DNA of 64,000 nucleotides from Corticium candelabrum (Eukaryota > Porifera > Homoscleromorpha > Homosclerophorida > Plakinidae), in the NCBI RefSeq assembly GCF_963422355.1, contig NC_085085.1, positions 5,307,155-5,371,154 on the forward strand, read 5' to 3'. The notes below the pieces were generated by a model. The model ran no database searches. It saw only the letters and a list, made by a program, of their open reading frames with translations, and was not told where the DNA came from. A program made the translations under genes and the position numbers. Of this stretch, positions 28,804-47,480 are shown one piece after another. Positions within the stretch are counted from its first letter, which is position 1. Each line of letters opens with the position of its first letter.

Positions 28804-28892
28804 GTCGTCACACGGAAATGGCGTCACCATGACGTCTGCAAACAGGGACCAAACAAAGCCGTGTGACGTCATGACCCCTGTCGAGACGTCAC
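28804..28892 (-). promoter_or_regulatory. Cluster of CRE-type sites upstream of EGR
   Basis: A perfect CREB/ATF palindrome TGACGTCA is at 28864-28871, and close matches flank it: TGACGTCT at 28830-28837, GACGTCAC at 28885-28892, and half-sites GTCGTCAC and GGCGTCAC near 28804-28827. Vertebrate EGR1 promoters also carry CREs, consistent with cAMP/calcium-responsive immediate-early control. I found no perfect CArG (SRF) box nearby. Confidence 0.6.
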
Positions 28893-29596
28893 GCGATTGG
28901 CGCAAAGGTGACCTACTTTGTACAGTCGGCCACGCCTCTGCGCGTGCAAGCATGTCAAGTATGTCCACCCACTGGCCTCTCCATTGTGTCGCGTTTCGTT
29001 CTCGTTTCGATGATTAGTCGCCTCCCAATGTGAGTCGTCTCGTTGCCAAGTCAATATGGCGTCGTCCCATAGAGATTTGTTGTCGTTTTCTTGTCTGAAC
29101 CGGTTGCTTGATGGATGCCCGTAGCAACATGTAACCACAAACACGTGCGTATGCCCAGTTTCGGGTTTCAACAAAAACGATCGCATTTCGTTATCTAATT
29201 AGCAACGAGAACGTCCCACACAATCGAATGTAGGTCGAAGGGCAACATCATTAGAAGCGAAGAGACTAATTTTGTCTCGACGTGCAGGGTTCACTACATT
29301 CCGTGATAGTCTTCACCTCGTCTCCTCTGCATGTAGAATGGATGGTAAAAAATTGGATAATTTTTTGTTTGTAGTCAGCTGACTGTCATACTGTATTACA
29401 GAGTATGTATGTTCAGGTGTAGTTGTCTGGCTGCACCAGTGTTTAATTAAATAATTTATATTTGTATAAATTCTTGGCACTGAAAATGGGTGTGAAGAGA
29501 GAGAATTGGATGTCATATGTCATCGTCATGTGAGGGTCAACTCTATATTTGTGTAATACAAACTTGCTTGATAAATTAATTAGAACTCGATTATTC
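28893..29596. other. Distal 5' flank of EGR, no gene seen
   Basis: No open frame with a known domain. A CCATATTGAC sequence (minus strand, near 29050) is one to two bases off a CArG box. Confidence 0.35.
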
Positions 29597-34460
<4,864 letters not shown>

Positions 34461-34474
34461 ATCTAGCGACCACA

Positions 34475-34486
34475 CGTGTGTGTGTG

Positions 34487-34534
<48 letters not shown>
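34475..34534. repeat. (GT)n microsatellite before the SINE
   Basis: GT run with one GC interruption, ending in CGCGCG; it directly precedes the 5' end of a SINE. Confidence 0.9.
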
Positions 34535-34543
<9 letters not shown>

Positions 34544-34544
<1 letters not shown>

Positions 34545-34940
34545 GTACTGTTGCTCAATCGGTTAGAGAGTGTGTTTGGAGAATGGAAACATCCGGGACC
34601 TTGCAGGGTTGCAAGTTCAAGTCACAGTGATGGCGATCTATGGTATAATTTCCTTGGGCAAGAAACTTGCACACAATTGCCTCTCTCAACTCAGGAGTAT
34701 AAATGAGTACCCGGTCTTTGACTGGGGTGGCAAAGGCCTCCGATTGCGACAAAGTCCATCAGCCACTGGGGTCCTGATAGGACTTCGGGTGCCCACACCA
34801 CAGTTGGCATCGCAGTTGGTGTTCCTGCGAGCACCTGACCAGGCTCCAGGAGATTGCTTAGCACTGCCCATAGCTCCTACTTAGTGCACAGGAACCCAGC
34901 CATCTGGCTGGGGGCATTACCGTTTAACGGCAGCTCCTTA
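34544..34940 (+). mobile_element. tRNA-derived SINE
   Basis: The 5' part resembles a tRNA gene: an A-box-like TTGCTCAATCGG (34551-34562) and, about 50 bp on, a B-box-like AAGTTCAAGTC (34613-34623). It is followed by a central block starting TTTCCTTGGGCAAGAAACTT, of the kind conserved among SINEs of many invertebrates, and a variable tail with GTATAAATGAGTACC. It would be transcribed by RNA polymerase III and moved by LINE machinery. No poly(A) tail or target duplication is certain. Confidence 0.72.
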
Positions 34941-35260
34941 TCCATTTGCCATTTGTGTGTGTGTGCGCACACACATGCGTGCGTGCGCACGTACAAAGAT
35001 ACTACTAAACGGCAAATTCAATGTCAGAGACTACACTGGCTCGGCCAGGTACAAACTGTCAAATACAAAATTGCTGCCGAGAAGCAAGCTACACAACATT
35101 TAAACGACCTCCACATGGTACAATAAATAGATGGATTGATACTGTTCAAAGAAGCCTGACTTTATTTAACATTACCTTTCTAATGCTTATGACCATAAAG
35201 TCTGCCATGCAATATGCCAAAACTCATAGTCGATATGGCAATGGCAGACTTCGAAGTTTC

Positions 35261-35261
<1 letters not shown>

Positions 35262-35340
<79 letters not shown>

Positions 35341-38040
35341 TATGGGTGCTGACCCACTTTCCTACAGTATTATACTTACTAACAACATGAACTTACCTAG
35401 AATTGGCATAACGTTTGTCACCTGTTTTGGCTTTTTTCATCCTCTCGTTAATGCCTCTAATAATGCTACACAAGCGTGACAATATCTCTTTAGTCTTTGT
35501 GGAAACATGAAAGAGGGGTGAGAATTTATAGAGGGAGTCGTTGCCCTTTTTGAAAATCTGGATTGTTTCTTTGTTTTTGCTGTAAGTCTACAATTTCATA
35601 CTACAAAATTTTCAGCAAGCTATTAGAGGGATGATTGTACACACGATTCTAACTCAATACAGCAGCGTCGTAGCCAGAGTCGCCAGAGTCCAAGATTTGG
35701 GAGGCACACCAGAAAACTTTTCAAGTCTATGTCTACTTCTATTTGAACATCTACTTGTCACTTGGTAAGCGTAGCTTTCCTGTTTGGTCTACGCAGCAAA
35801 CCTGTCTACAGCTGCTTCCAGGTCTATCTTACTAGAAATATCTCTTTGTATGTGCAGAAGCGCTAAGCTATTTAATCTGTCTTGTCCTATGCCAACCCTA
35901 AGGTCAGTCATCAGCCTCATCAAACATGAAAACGAACGTTCACATGATGTGGTAGATACACCAAGTGTCAATACAATTTGTAGGACTTTAAGCAGGTCTT
36001 TAGGAAAGTCTCCTTGACTGCATGGCAAGAGACAATCTATTACGTTACAGAGAGATTTTACTTCGTGTTTGTTCTGTAGATATCATGCTGCTGATTCCAC
36101 TGAAATGGCACCATTTCATGATTAATTTCATAACGCTTAATCAGAATGCTATATAACTTAGACGTTAGGCAAAGACCAACTTTAGACAGAAAAATGTTGG
36201 GTTTTGAATTCTCTATCACCTCATCCAGTATTGTGTGGTGAATAGAAATGCCACAATGGTTATCGATGTCTCTAAAATCTTGTTCATTACTTCGTGCTCC
36301 TGTTGTTTCCATTACTGGTAAATTGTTGCAATCTGCGAAGTGGTCTAGGAGGGACTTCAATAGAAAGACCATTGTCTTTCCCCATAATACAATATCATTC
36401 CAAAGCTTCGTCCATGATGCCGAGTTGTTCCTCCAATCCTATTTAAAAAGGGTCTCTGCATGGTGGTATCAACTAAATCTACAGCAGCAGCCAAGTCTAG
36501 ATCTTTTGCTTGTAGTACTTTGGATAAGACTTTCAGGAGTGAAGCCTTCTCAAAGACAACAGTGCAAACAAAAAATTGTAGTGACTGAATTTGCATTAGG
36601 GAAAGCCACGAGGTCACATTAAGAACGCGCTAAAGTTGATGGCAGGTGACAATACTATTATAGGGTTAGGCAAAATAGAAGCGAGTTAATATTATCTTCA
36701 TCAGCATCACTATCATCATTGTCATAGGCATTAACTATCATTGACACCAGATATCTGGCTAAACCTGTAATTTTAAAGTATTGGTTGTAATTTGCAAACT
36801 ACTAGGATCAATATCTAAACTAGTAGCCAAATTTAGGGGCACATGCCCCCCCGTATACCCCTACATCTACACCACTGAATACAGTAATGAATACGAATGT
36901 TCTACCTAAGCATTAGTGTATCAGGTTTACAGTTATGCACTGGTATTCTAGGTCAGGACAGAAATGGAAATATCACTTTCCAGCAATACAGTGACAACTG
37001 GAAGCAACTCAGTCCAAAAGAATTTAGTTATGTATTCCTAAATTATACTTAAGTCATTACGTACCACAGTACTTGGGACATACCAAGCTCAAAATTGATA
37101 ACTAGCCTGGTATCAAGTAAGGTGTCTGGGCATTTTATGCTTAGTTAACTTTTGCACATAGTGATGCTTAGTTCTGTGCATCGGTTGAATTATGGCGGAG
37201 GTTATGGGTGTCTGTAACTACCAGCAATGTAGTGGATAGAACTGTTCCAGACATGTACAGAGCAGAGCATTGGTGCATGCAAATGTCTTTCTCTATCATA
37301 AACTTGTTAGTCTGAAACCTTGAGGGATTCTGAGGTACATAGCATTGTTACCTGGTGTTGGACTCTACAATGTCAGGGTGTCACTGTCTGTATTTTTTAT
37401 TCATATGAGAGTGTGCACTGAAGTGGAACGGACCGCCACTTCTCAAACTTAAAATAATGAGCATGTGCATCTTCACCTGAAGAATAGATACCAAAACTGA
37501 AGGTAAATTTAGAAGACACACCGATTTATTGTGGAAGTCTGGGAATGGCTGACACAGAGTCAGATAATGGATCTTGAGACCTGGCAAGATCTTGTGATGA
37601 AAAATAGCCATAATGGTGTGGTACATGCAATGGGCTGTAGCAGGTGTCCAGAGCTATTGATGCTAGAAATGTTAACTTTTGCTTGTGTACAACTACCAAT
37701 AGACAAGTCTGTGTATCTTGTATTGTAAGGCTGTGTATTTAGTATGGTCTACCTTTCGAATCAGGTCACTAACACGAGGTCAATGACCTGTGACTAATCC
37801 TATAGTCAGTTTATTGAAACAAATGGTAGCAACACGTACATCAAGCCACGCCTCTACTTGTACCCATCCAACCATCCAAACAACTTCGGTTCATGTCTAC
37901 CCTTTGTAACCATCTCAATTTCTGTACACAAATCACCAGAGTTCTTTCATTTCAAATTGTTGTTGAATTCCCCGCCCTATTTTACTGACAAAATTGTTGC
38001 TACAGTAGCATGTTGCAGATCTAACAACATTGTGTGTGTA
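35262..38040. repeat. Duplicated segment, copy C (partial, split by hAT element)
   Basis: It begins at the GT microsatellite (35262-35339) followed by GATATGGGTGCTGACCCAC, as in copies A and B. It is interrupted at 35663-36877 by a hAT element and continues with TAATGAATACGAATGTTCTA. The end matches the right part of copy B. Confidence 0.75.
35663..36877 (-). mobile_element. Truncated hAT transposon inserted in copy C
   Basis: The termini CAGCGTCGTAG and its partner CAGTGGTGTAG (complement of the right end) are hAT-type. The target sequence AATACAG is duplicated at 35656-35662 and 36878-36884, and the empty site exists in copies A and B (CTCAATACAGTAATGAATA). Minus-strand fragments at 36617-36358, 36372-36058 and 36028-35789 belong to one transposase in shifted frames. 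The last has the hAT C-terminal dimerisation motif (LTLGVSTTSCERSFS, then GQDRLNSLALLHIQRD). The N-terminal BED and catalytic core parts are missing, so the element is inactive. Confidence 0.82.
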
Positions 38041-39091
38041 TGTCAGATTACAGCCTCCTATGTTCGCCATGGCAAGTAAAGAAAACAATTTGGTAGCCAA
38101 CAATGTTTATCAACCAACCCCGCTTTCTCTCCAAATGGTCATGATAATCCGGTGTGGCGCACGATTTAATAGCACTTAGTTCCTGAGATAGTCTAACAAC
38201 CAGCAAAACAAACAAAAAATGGTGCACTAACACGTAATGGCAATGAGATCCTCAGGAAGTCGTGATTTCTAGTTTCTAGTTACCGTGTGGAAAGAAGGAT
38301 TGTTTCATTGTAACTGGTTGTGATATAAACGGTATATGTGGGTAGTGTAGCACAGAGTGGTTTCTTGTCTAAGAGATATATGTGCTACACTAGGCATGCT
38401 GAACGCACACAGACTGCAATAAAAATACTATGAGCAAGTCCTAACAAGCAATCATCAACTTCTGTAAACCCCGCCTCAACAAATTTCAAACTGTTCGATC
38501 TTTAGGTTTACTGTGTGATATGTTCGCATCGTATTCACATGCAATACAAGAATTCAAAGGATGTACAATCTAGTGTCCCACATCCAAGGACCACCTTACA
38601 TCTACTCGGTTTCCTATCTATGTGCTTGAGTTATAGGTGATTTCTTGGCATGCATGCGCATTAGAAGTATACGGCAACCTGCCCGTGTGTTTGTCCTACT
38701 GAAAGTTGTGAACCTAATAAAGTCATGCCCAGTTGATTGCACACAGAGGCAGAGGCACCCCGGTGCTTTCATTATCTCAGCTATCCATCCGTGTTTAGAC
38801 AGTTTCTAGTTACTAATGCATATAAACTGGCAACTGGCAACTGGCAACTAACAAATTTAGTCGCCCTGGCCACTAGAGTAGTCACCCCCTAGATGTCTCC
38901 TAACTGATCCAACAATTTATTCCTACTAAGGGCAATCAGGTATCTTATTACATCACAGTGATCATTTGTTAGTGTTTTTCTCTAGTAGCCAGTTCCTTTC
39001 TCATTTGTGTGTATTCAAGATATACAGAACACACACTAGGATTGACCCGCATCACTCAGTCAATAATTAGCAAACACAGTTGTCGTCACTA
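38041..39091. other. Intergenic stretch downstream of OAT, no gene seen
   Basis: AT-rich sequence without a supported coding region. It probably contains the OAT 3' UTR near its right end. Confidence 0.35.
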
Positions 39092-40657
39092 CTACATGGC
39101 CGTTATCGTCTTCTTAATGATATCTATACATTCTCGCAGCTGCTCCTCTGTGATTATCAATGGCGGAGTGAATCGAATGATATCATTGTGCGTAGGCTTT
39201 GCCAGCAGACCGTTATCTCGTAGCTTCAGGCAGACATTCCAGGCATTATATTCTGCACCCAGAAAACAATTCGGATGTCGATAAAAATTAAATAATAAAT
39301 AATTATTTATAACCTGAATTACTGACCTGCTCGATTGGGTATCACTACGGCGTTGAGTAGGCCCTTCCCTCTTACAGTCGTCACTTTTTCTTTGCTGATC
39401 ATTTCGAGCTCTTTCCTGAAAATAGTTCCCAGTCGATCGGCATTATCGGCCAGCTTTTCTGTCTCTAACACCTACGTATTGTACACAGAGAGTCAGTGTG
39501 GAAAATAGGGAATTATTTTGGATCGGATAAACTGAGCCTAGGTAGGACGTCCATTAATTATGTATGGATTGATGTGACATGTAGCAATAAGTCCTGCCCC
39601 CACTGCACTGTGTTTCTCATAGTGTTGTGTTCAGCGAGGTGTAAGAAGAGTGAGCAGGCTATGAGGGCACAGACGACGTGCCTCTATGACACCACCCACT
39701 ACCATGGCCTGGTCTGCGTTCCATTTCTTCACCTCACTCATTTACACATCATACCTAAAAATTCCCAAAACCCCGACTTAGGTTTGCAGTAACAAATACG
39801 GTAGCTACTTGGCGTAGACACAAAGTCATGATGTGTGTGCACCAACAAAGTCATTTTTCATGCAGTCATAGTAGAACGAAGATAAGTGCAGAAGAGATCT
39901 CACAGCAGAGTAACTGAAAGCTGAGACCAACTCAGGTAACATTTGTAGTTGTCGATGAAGTCTTCTTACATCAAAGTCATTTGAATACGTTTCTAGTCTC
40001 ACGTATGGTCTAGGGGACAAATCCGAAATTCGCAAGCTGCGTTGTAACTTTCTTCCAACAATCTGAGGCTAAGATATATTGTAGTGTACACTTCTAGATC
40101 ACCATTGACGTATGTTGGCCTTCGATCAGATGTGGAGGAACTGAGCGACTAGGATTCGACTCGCGCATGATGGTGTAATACCATAGTAACAAGTGCCTTT
40201 GGATGGCTCTCGCAAGCTCTAGATGACTTTAGCTGTTGACTATCGATTTCCGTTACGATTTACAGACATTAGAAGTGACCAACGTGTTTCAGAGTCATGA
40301 TCGTGTTCATTGTCCTCGGAGTTCCTCTAGACGTAGACGTACGAAACAGCGTTTGTTTTTCAATAATTAAGGCAAAGCACAAAGGTAGCCTCTTCTACCA
40401 TCCAGTTAGGATGCTAACAGATACGACAGCTGATCATGAGCTCTGTAAACATCCCTAGCAGTGTACGCGTTCTAACCTAGAGATGCAGCACATGACAGGG
40501 ATATGAATAAGTCAATTCCGCTATGAGACACAAATGCTACCGTACACGAGAAAGCACAAATCAAATCACAAATGGCCTGAACTTCTTTGAACTTCCATTT
40601 GAGTGGAAAACACAAAATCCAGAAATGACACCCAGCAACAGATTGGACACAACACAC

Positions 40658-40700
<43 letters not shown>

Positions 40701-41383
40701 TTGCCACAGTTAGGACAGCCACCAATCAGCACATCAAACACTGACTCTAGGACATTCTTGCAGCAGCCTTCTGACCTACATGTATACATGGACGAGAAAT
40801 AAACTTTCAAAGATCTAGCAGTTGATTTGGTGCAGACAGTTGCAACATTCAATCAACATCAAAATTTCGTCCTTCCAAATTCAGCCTTGTTTATGTGGTA
40901 GCACTGTGTGAACTAAGCATAAAACAAGTTGTACTGTACTTTGCTTCCTGACGTAACCTGACATCTCCATAGTCAAAGTAAACGCTTCACACATCCATCC
41001 ATCGTGTTGCTGCTACAATGAGGAAACACTGACCTAGCTGACAGAGCTCGAAATGAATAGAGAACTCTAAAAGCAGCTTGAAAGTCATCTGCTTTGTTTC
41101 TCCACAACAGCAATGGGTAAGTCACAACCAGTAATAGTGTATACTCACACCAGAGCAGAACACATCCTTTCACTCTGACTGTGACGAAATGCATGGATCG
41201 AGATAAGGTAAAATATTGCTTCGTGCAAGTCTAAAAACACCTTTAGATTACGAAGTACAGAACATAATCAGCATTATAGAAAGACGACATCGGTGTTCCG
41301 AGATTTGATTATGATGTCAGTGTCAGTGTTACACGAGGTCTAGTGCGCTAATATCAAAGCAGTCAACAACAATAGCCACACAC

Positions 41384-41480
<97 letters not shown>

Positions 41481-44400
41481 TATTTCCACCAACGGCTTTC
41501 TATTAAACTCTGGTTGTATAATGCAAAGATAATTCTAGAGAGATTGTCTGTAGATTGCTCTGATGACGTTCTAGACTTTTTGTAGAGTGGGGGGGGGGGT
41601 TTGGGTTGGTTTTGGGTTAGTTTTTAAAAATATATTTACTGTTGTACTTCAGTTGCCAGCTGTTGAAACACAAGTTGATAGAGTATGGATTCTGATCCCA
41701 GCAATCGATCCATTTTTGTGCTTGGTGCATGTCAAGTCACTGCTCTCTTACTGACAGAGACACTTTTTACAGTTAAAGACAAGTTGTAGCACTTTCCTGG
41801 CACGAGAAGCACTTGCAGGCCTACTCTGTTACGGAAGGAAGTTACACAAATTTAACGTGCGCTAACATACTTATTATACGTGTACATAAGCAGATCATAC
41901 ATGTACTCAATCAAGGAATGCTTCGCAAAACGTTCTACAGTGTTTTCTACGAAATTCCTTCGATTACGAGAGAGAAGCCTAAAGTTGAGCGGTTACCATT
42001 GTAACACATAGCCAGAAAGATGGTCTCGCTATGGGTTTCCTCCACACTTGACCAAAAGACCAACAACCGTGTTTGTGATTGTTAGCACATCAGTTAAAAC
42101 ATCTGAGTCTCAGCTTGTTGGAAGAAAGTTACAACGTAACTATTTCTGAGGACACTTGTCCTGTAGACTAATAGCCAGACCCTTCCCCGCCGCGTCATAC
42201 TGCACGAGACTAGTTGCATTCCATGATTCCACTGGATGGTTGCAGACCGTAATCAATGGAACTATCTCTGATATTGTCATAAGTCGTGTAACAAACAAAC
42301 AGGTGCATTACAAACTTTTGGACCCAGAGTGAGAGCAAACTATAGGTGACTTACTGGACAGCTACAGTACGTTAATTCCAGCTGAGGTTTTCCTTGGATA
42401 AATCATGTACTAGGAGGCACCTACTCATGAAATTAATTAACACCATTGGAAAGCCCATCACGTGCTGAGAGACAAACTTTACACATCATTTACGCGTAGG
42501 AGTGGACGCTTTGTCCGAACACATCCATCACTGGTGTAGTATTTGGTTGGACAAACAACACATTTGGTGGGACATTGTCCGATGTCCGACCGCTATTTTC
42601 CACACTGGAGGGCACACACAAAAACTCACAAGATTTAACAATTAATTTAAGATTTCATAATACCGTGTCCGGTCGCGATGCGTAACTGTGTGAGGATGAT
42701 TCTTACCTTTAGAGCTGCAATGCCAACTTTGCATGCCAGAGGATTTCCTCCATACGTCGAGCCATGCTGCAACAACAGACAGCAACTTCTCGATTAATTA
42801 ACATTTGAAAAATCGGCATTCCTCACTTGGCCGGGTTTGACACACAGAATTATCTCATCGTCGGCTAAAATTGCACACAACTAAAAAACAAACACATCGA
42901 ACACAAGATTGAACAAGAGCTAGACGATGATAGTCAAACCGGAAGGAGGCCTCCAGATAATGCTTTACTCAGAAGCAAAATGTCGGGTCTCACTGATTCG
43001 TGGTCACACGCCAGACGCCTATAAACATCAACGAGGAAGGCATTGTGACGAGGACGATGAAGAGAGGACAATCGGCTGACCTTCCCGTCCGTCCTAATCC
43101 AGTCTGAATTTCATCTGCTATGAACAGAACCTGCGTACGAATGTGCACAATATTACAACTGTTTGACTTGTTATTTGTCATGCTGACCTTGTGTTTCTTA
43201 CAAATCTCTTGAACGCCTCTCAAGTAGCCGTCGCTGGGTATTATCACTCCGGCTTCTCCTTGAATGGGCTCAACAATAAAGGCAGCGGCATACGGATTGC
43301 TTGCAGCTGCCTGAAACAACAAAATACGATCTCTGGATTAGTGTGCCATTTAAGGAAGAAATAAATGATTATCTTAGTATGAGTATTACAACAAAATAGT
43401 TGTATTTTCTCTCCACTATCATCCCCTTCTCTTCCCTACCCTGGACCTCCTTACCCCTTTGTTCTCATTCCATGTCCCTTTCAGTGTCTCTCTCTCCACA
43501 ACTTATTTCTCCTCTCTTCTCTCACCAATTTCACCGCTCCTTCCTCACCTTCCTCTACTCAGACTGTTTAATTAATTCAATCAGTCATTTCCCCCAAACC
43601 AACCACCTGTAGGTTTCGTGTCTTCAAAAACATACAACAAAAGGCCCCAGTATACAGAAGCACACCTACTCCCGACATAATGTCAAGTCGAGTACAACCG
43701 TAGATTCATAAACACACTGCTTCCATCTGGCAAGTATTGCTGAAACATTATATCACACAAGTCTTAAATCTACTGTAAATGACAAATGTTTCATCAGACA
43801 CACACGTTTGTCCTTTTTCTCAATGTGAATTTCCAACAAAATTAAACACTCGACGAATTGTTTGCATGTGCTGCAACGGAATCCAACGTACAATGACACT
43901 AAACAAGTACTCTATTACTGCGACTTGCGGGTGCTACCGACAGAATACATCTCCAATGAAAGGTGGCTTGGTGGAGTTTGATAAAGATGAAATACTTTTC
44001 ATTTAGAAATATCAAACCAATGCCAGTGACAAGCGGTGTTCACACTACCTCACACCACCGTCTTTTTGTTATTTCAACCAAGCTAAATCATGTACAGGAA
44101 CTGTGACATCAACCATTTCACCCGTATCTAGTAAGTATGGCAACACACCTCACAATCGGTGAATGTGCAGAAGCACAGTAAGGCCACATCAAAAAATTCT
44201 TCAATTGGGGTAACCCGACCGACCATCTTTTGGAGATTGCTTCGAATTTTTCTTGCAGCAAGTTTTTCAACATGTTGCATGCATATGCGTCTATTATAGG
44301 GAATGAAGCTAGTATTGCACAGTTTACACAACACGTGCCATGCCTGCAATTTCTGTCACGGTTCTGGGTGGCAATCATCCATTGTTAGTTAACTAGATTC

Positions 44401-47387
44401 TAGAATTCTGTGGGTCAAAGAGTCGTCTCTGCTGAAAGACATTATTCGCATGATAACGCCAGACATGATGTCTATGCAGACAGCATCAGATCCAAGAACT
44501 CACTATGATGCAGTATGTGCTGGATGACAATGTTGCATTGCAGTTACAGTTTGGGAGATGTCATGTATTTTTTACTTTAGAGGATGCTACAGCATTGAGA
44601 ACTTGTCAGCAAGTTCTGGCTGAACTGTGAAAGTGTAAACAAATGTGCTGATGCGGAAGGCATCCGAGAAGCGTCTTCCCCAGCCACCGACATGGATTGT
44701 CTGGTTGCTGACGTCCGGACTGCTGGCCTCGGATTCCCGGTTGGTGTCTGTGACAGTGAGGGTACAGTATTGCTCGTGTGCTGTGCATGATCGAAAAAAA
44801 TTGTGTCAAAAATTCCGAACGACTGACGGTGATTTTTTACTTTATGTTACCTGAAACAAAGAATTTTCGGTGCGGCCTAAAGTGGCTCTTTTTGTACCAC
44901 ATCTTACATTACAGCATAATCTACCATTATATTAAATATTACTCATCCCTGTCTTCTATTTGAGCACGGTCTTTTATTACTGGAAATACAGCATTAGTTA
45001 TTACGAGTGGAATCAGATAAGAGAGCAAAAGTTCACTTTTACTATGCTTCTGTTTACACCATACCATCCTCGCATTGATCACATCCTATTTCGCTATGTC
45101 TCTCGAATGTCCGTCTACGCATCCCTCAAACAAGATCTCCAGGTCCTGGAGTGGCATATCCCAACAAGCTAACAGTACACCGATTGCAACAGATTTCTGG
45201 ATGACATGGCAAGGACAGACAATAGCAAACATGTACGCCAATCTCAATGCAAGCAAAGATACCTTCGGAGTGCACTATGGGTGGACTTGCACTCCAGGGT
45301 AGTGTGAACACTGACTCTCAAAATGGGCAGAATGAGCACAGTCATCATACTGTAGTTTGTAATGCAATCACGTGACCATAAAAATTAAATTCTGTAAAGG
45401 CCGCATCCAAAAATTTCTTCATTTCGAGTACATAAAGTAAAAATCAAAGTCGGTCGGAAATTTTTTCATTTTCAATAAATTTTTCGGTCATCCACAACTC
45501 ACGAGAAGTGGACTGCACAATGTACATACTTGGTACCCTCACTGTCACTGACACAATCGAGAATCCAAGGCCAGTAGTCCTGAGGAAATCGATAATGTCA
45601 GCAACGAGATGATCCATGCAGGTGGCTGTACCACCTGATCCAGATGTCAGTTTGGCAACCTAAAAAAATACTAGTCGTGAAATTAGTAGATTCTCAAAAC
45701 ATCAACAGATCAGCGATACCAACCACCTAACTTGCCTAATGTGATGATTTAAAATGGCTAATGAAGACAACAACAGTATTACAAATTTTCATACCACAAT
45801 AAGTGCTTTTGACACGAGTTCACTAAAATTTTAGTTAATTAACCTAACCCGAGGTGTGCATGCGCAGGATTACAGTACTACCTCTGTAGACCAAAGAACG
45901 ACCTGACAATTATTGGAATGCAGCACATGCAGTCATTGTTATGACTGGTGTTAATTAGCGTGCCAGTGCAGTACTGTAGACTTGGCAGTCTACTCGCACG
46001 TGACTGTTCAAAGAAAAAAGACACTACGGCAGCAGGCGTATGAGAGTCTGAAAACAAAAGATGAACACTTTTTGCAGAGATCAACGTAGTGTTGTTGATG
46101 TAAAAGTAGCTCAAGAGCCGCACTACGAGACGCATTTCAATGCGGTGCCGTTCATTGCCAAAGAAGAGCAAAGAAAATGTGCAAAACAAACAGTTTTGAT
46201 CCCTGCTACTGCAACAAGCATCAAATTCTTTGCTTCCTCTGGTGGCAGCCTCTCTACAACCGAATCCACGCGAAGAGAAGACATGTCTAGCGGGTACGGT
46301 TTGGCGTAGAAGCAAAGCTACCGATTTCTGTGTACACGTATTGCGCGTGGTCTTTCGTTACATTATCTTTTAAACCTTCGAGATACTGCCGAAGAGCTTG
46401 TTCTCTAGAGTTCTCCATGGCCATAATGATAAAATTACGTGTGAGGTTAGATTAACCCCGCCTATAATTGTTAATTAATTGTGACATCTTTCACGCAACA
46501 GCAACTATTTGTCATAGAGGCAAACACTCCGATGTTTTCTCTATCTAAACTATAACGTTTTTCTGGAAAGACATCAGGCTCTGGTAGAATGGTAGCGTCG
46601 AAGCCCTCTCTGTACCCACCCATTCAATCACGACAACAGTCACACGATTTACACTGCACTGAGAGTACCCGTGTTTCTCGCAAATTCGGTAAACGTGCAA
46701 CACACTGATGGACTGTCTAGGAGCCGGACTGCAGCCTCGCAGCTTCACAGTTGTCGTGTCTCTGCACAGACATGAGCTATACTTTTTTTGTAAAACGAGC
46801 CTTGCTCCAAATTGTAACAATTAGCTTGCAAAAATTAATTGATTTACTGTAGTACCGTACAATTACTAACCTCTAATTCTTCCAGGTTGTCATACGGGAT
46901 CTTGACAATGCCAGGAAGATTGGGTCCGTAGCCACCAAAACTGTCCGGATCTGTCGACGCGCTGATAACTCCCAGTGTGCGTCCTGCAAAGTTATCGTGT
47001 GGAAAGATGAGCTGTGCACAGTCTTCTGGCACTCCCTTTACATCGTATGCCCATCGTCGTGCCAATTTCATGGCCGTCTCCACTCCCTCTGACCCCGTAT
47101 TCATTGGAATCAACTTGTCGTAGCCAAATAGTTTAGTAACAAATTCTTCAAATTCGCCTAGAGCGTCGCTGTGAAAGGCTCGAGAACACAAAGTAAGCTG
47201 GTCAACCTGCACATCAAACTTTGAGTGATGAAACAATGTTACGTAAACACAATCGAAGAAATAATCTTACATGCTAACTGACCCGACCAACTACAAACGG
47301 GTACATTCATCATCTCATTGGGAAGCTCCTATGTAATACAGATGTTTCATGCCATTAGAGTTTTAGCATGGTTGCTTAATTATATCT

Positions 47388-47480
<93 letters not shown>

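Noticed and set aside
34570-34884. Open frame of 104 codons
   Set aside because: It lies wholly within the SINE.
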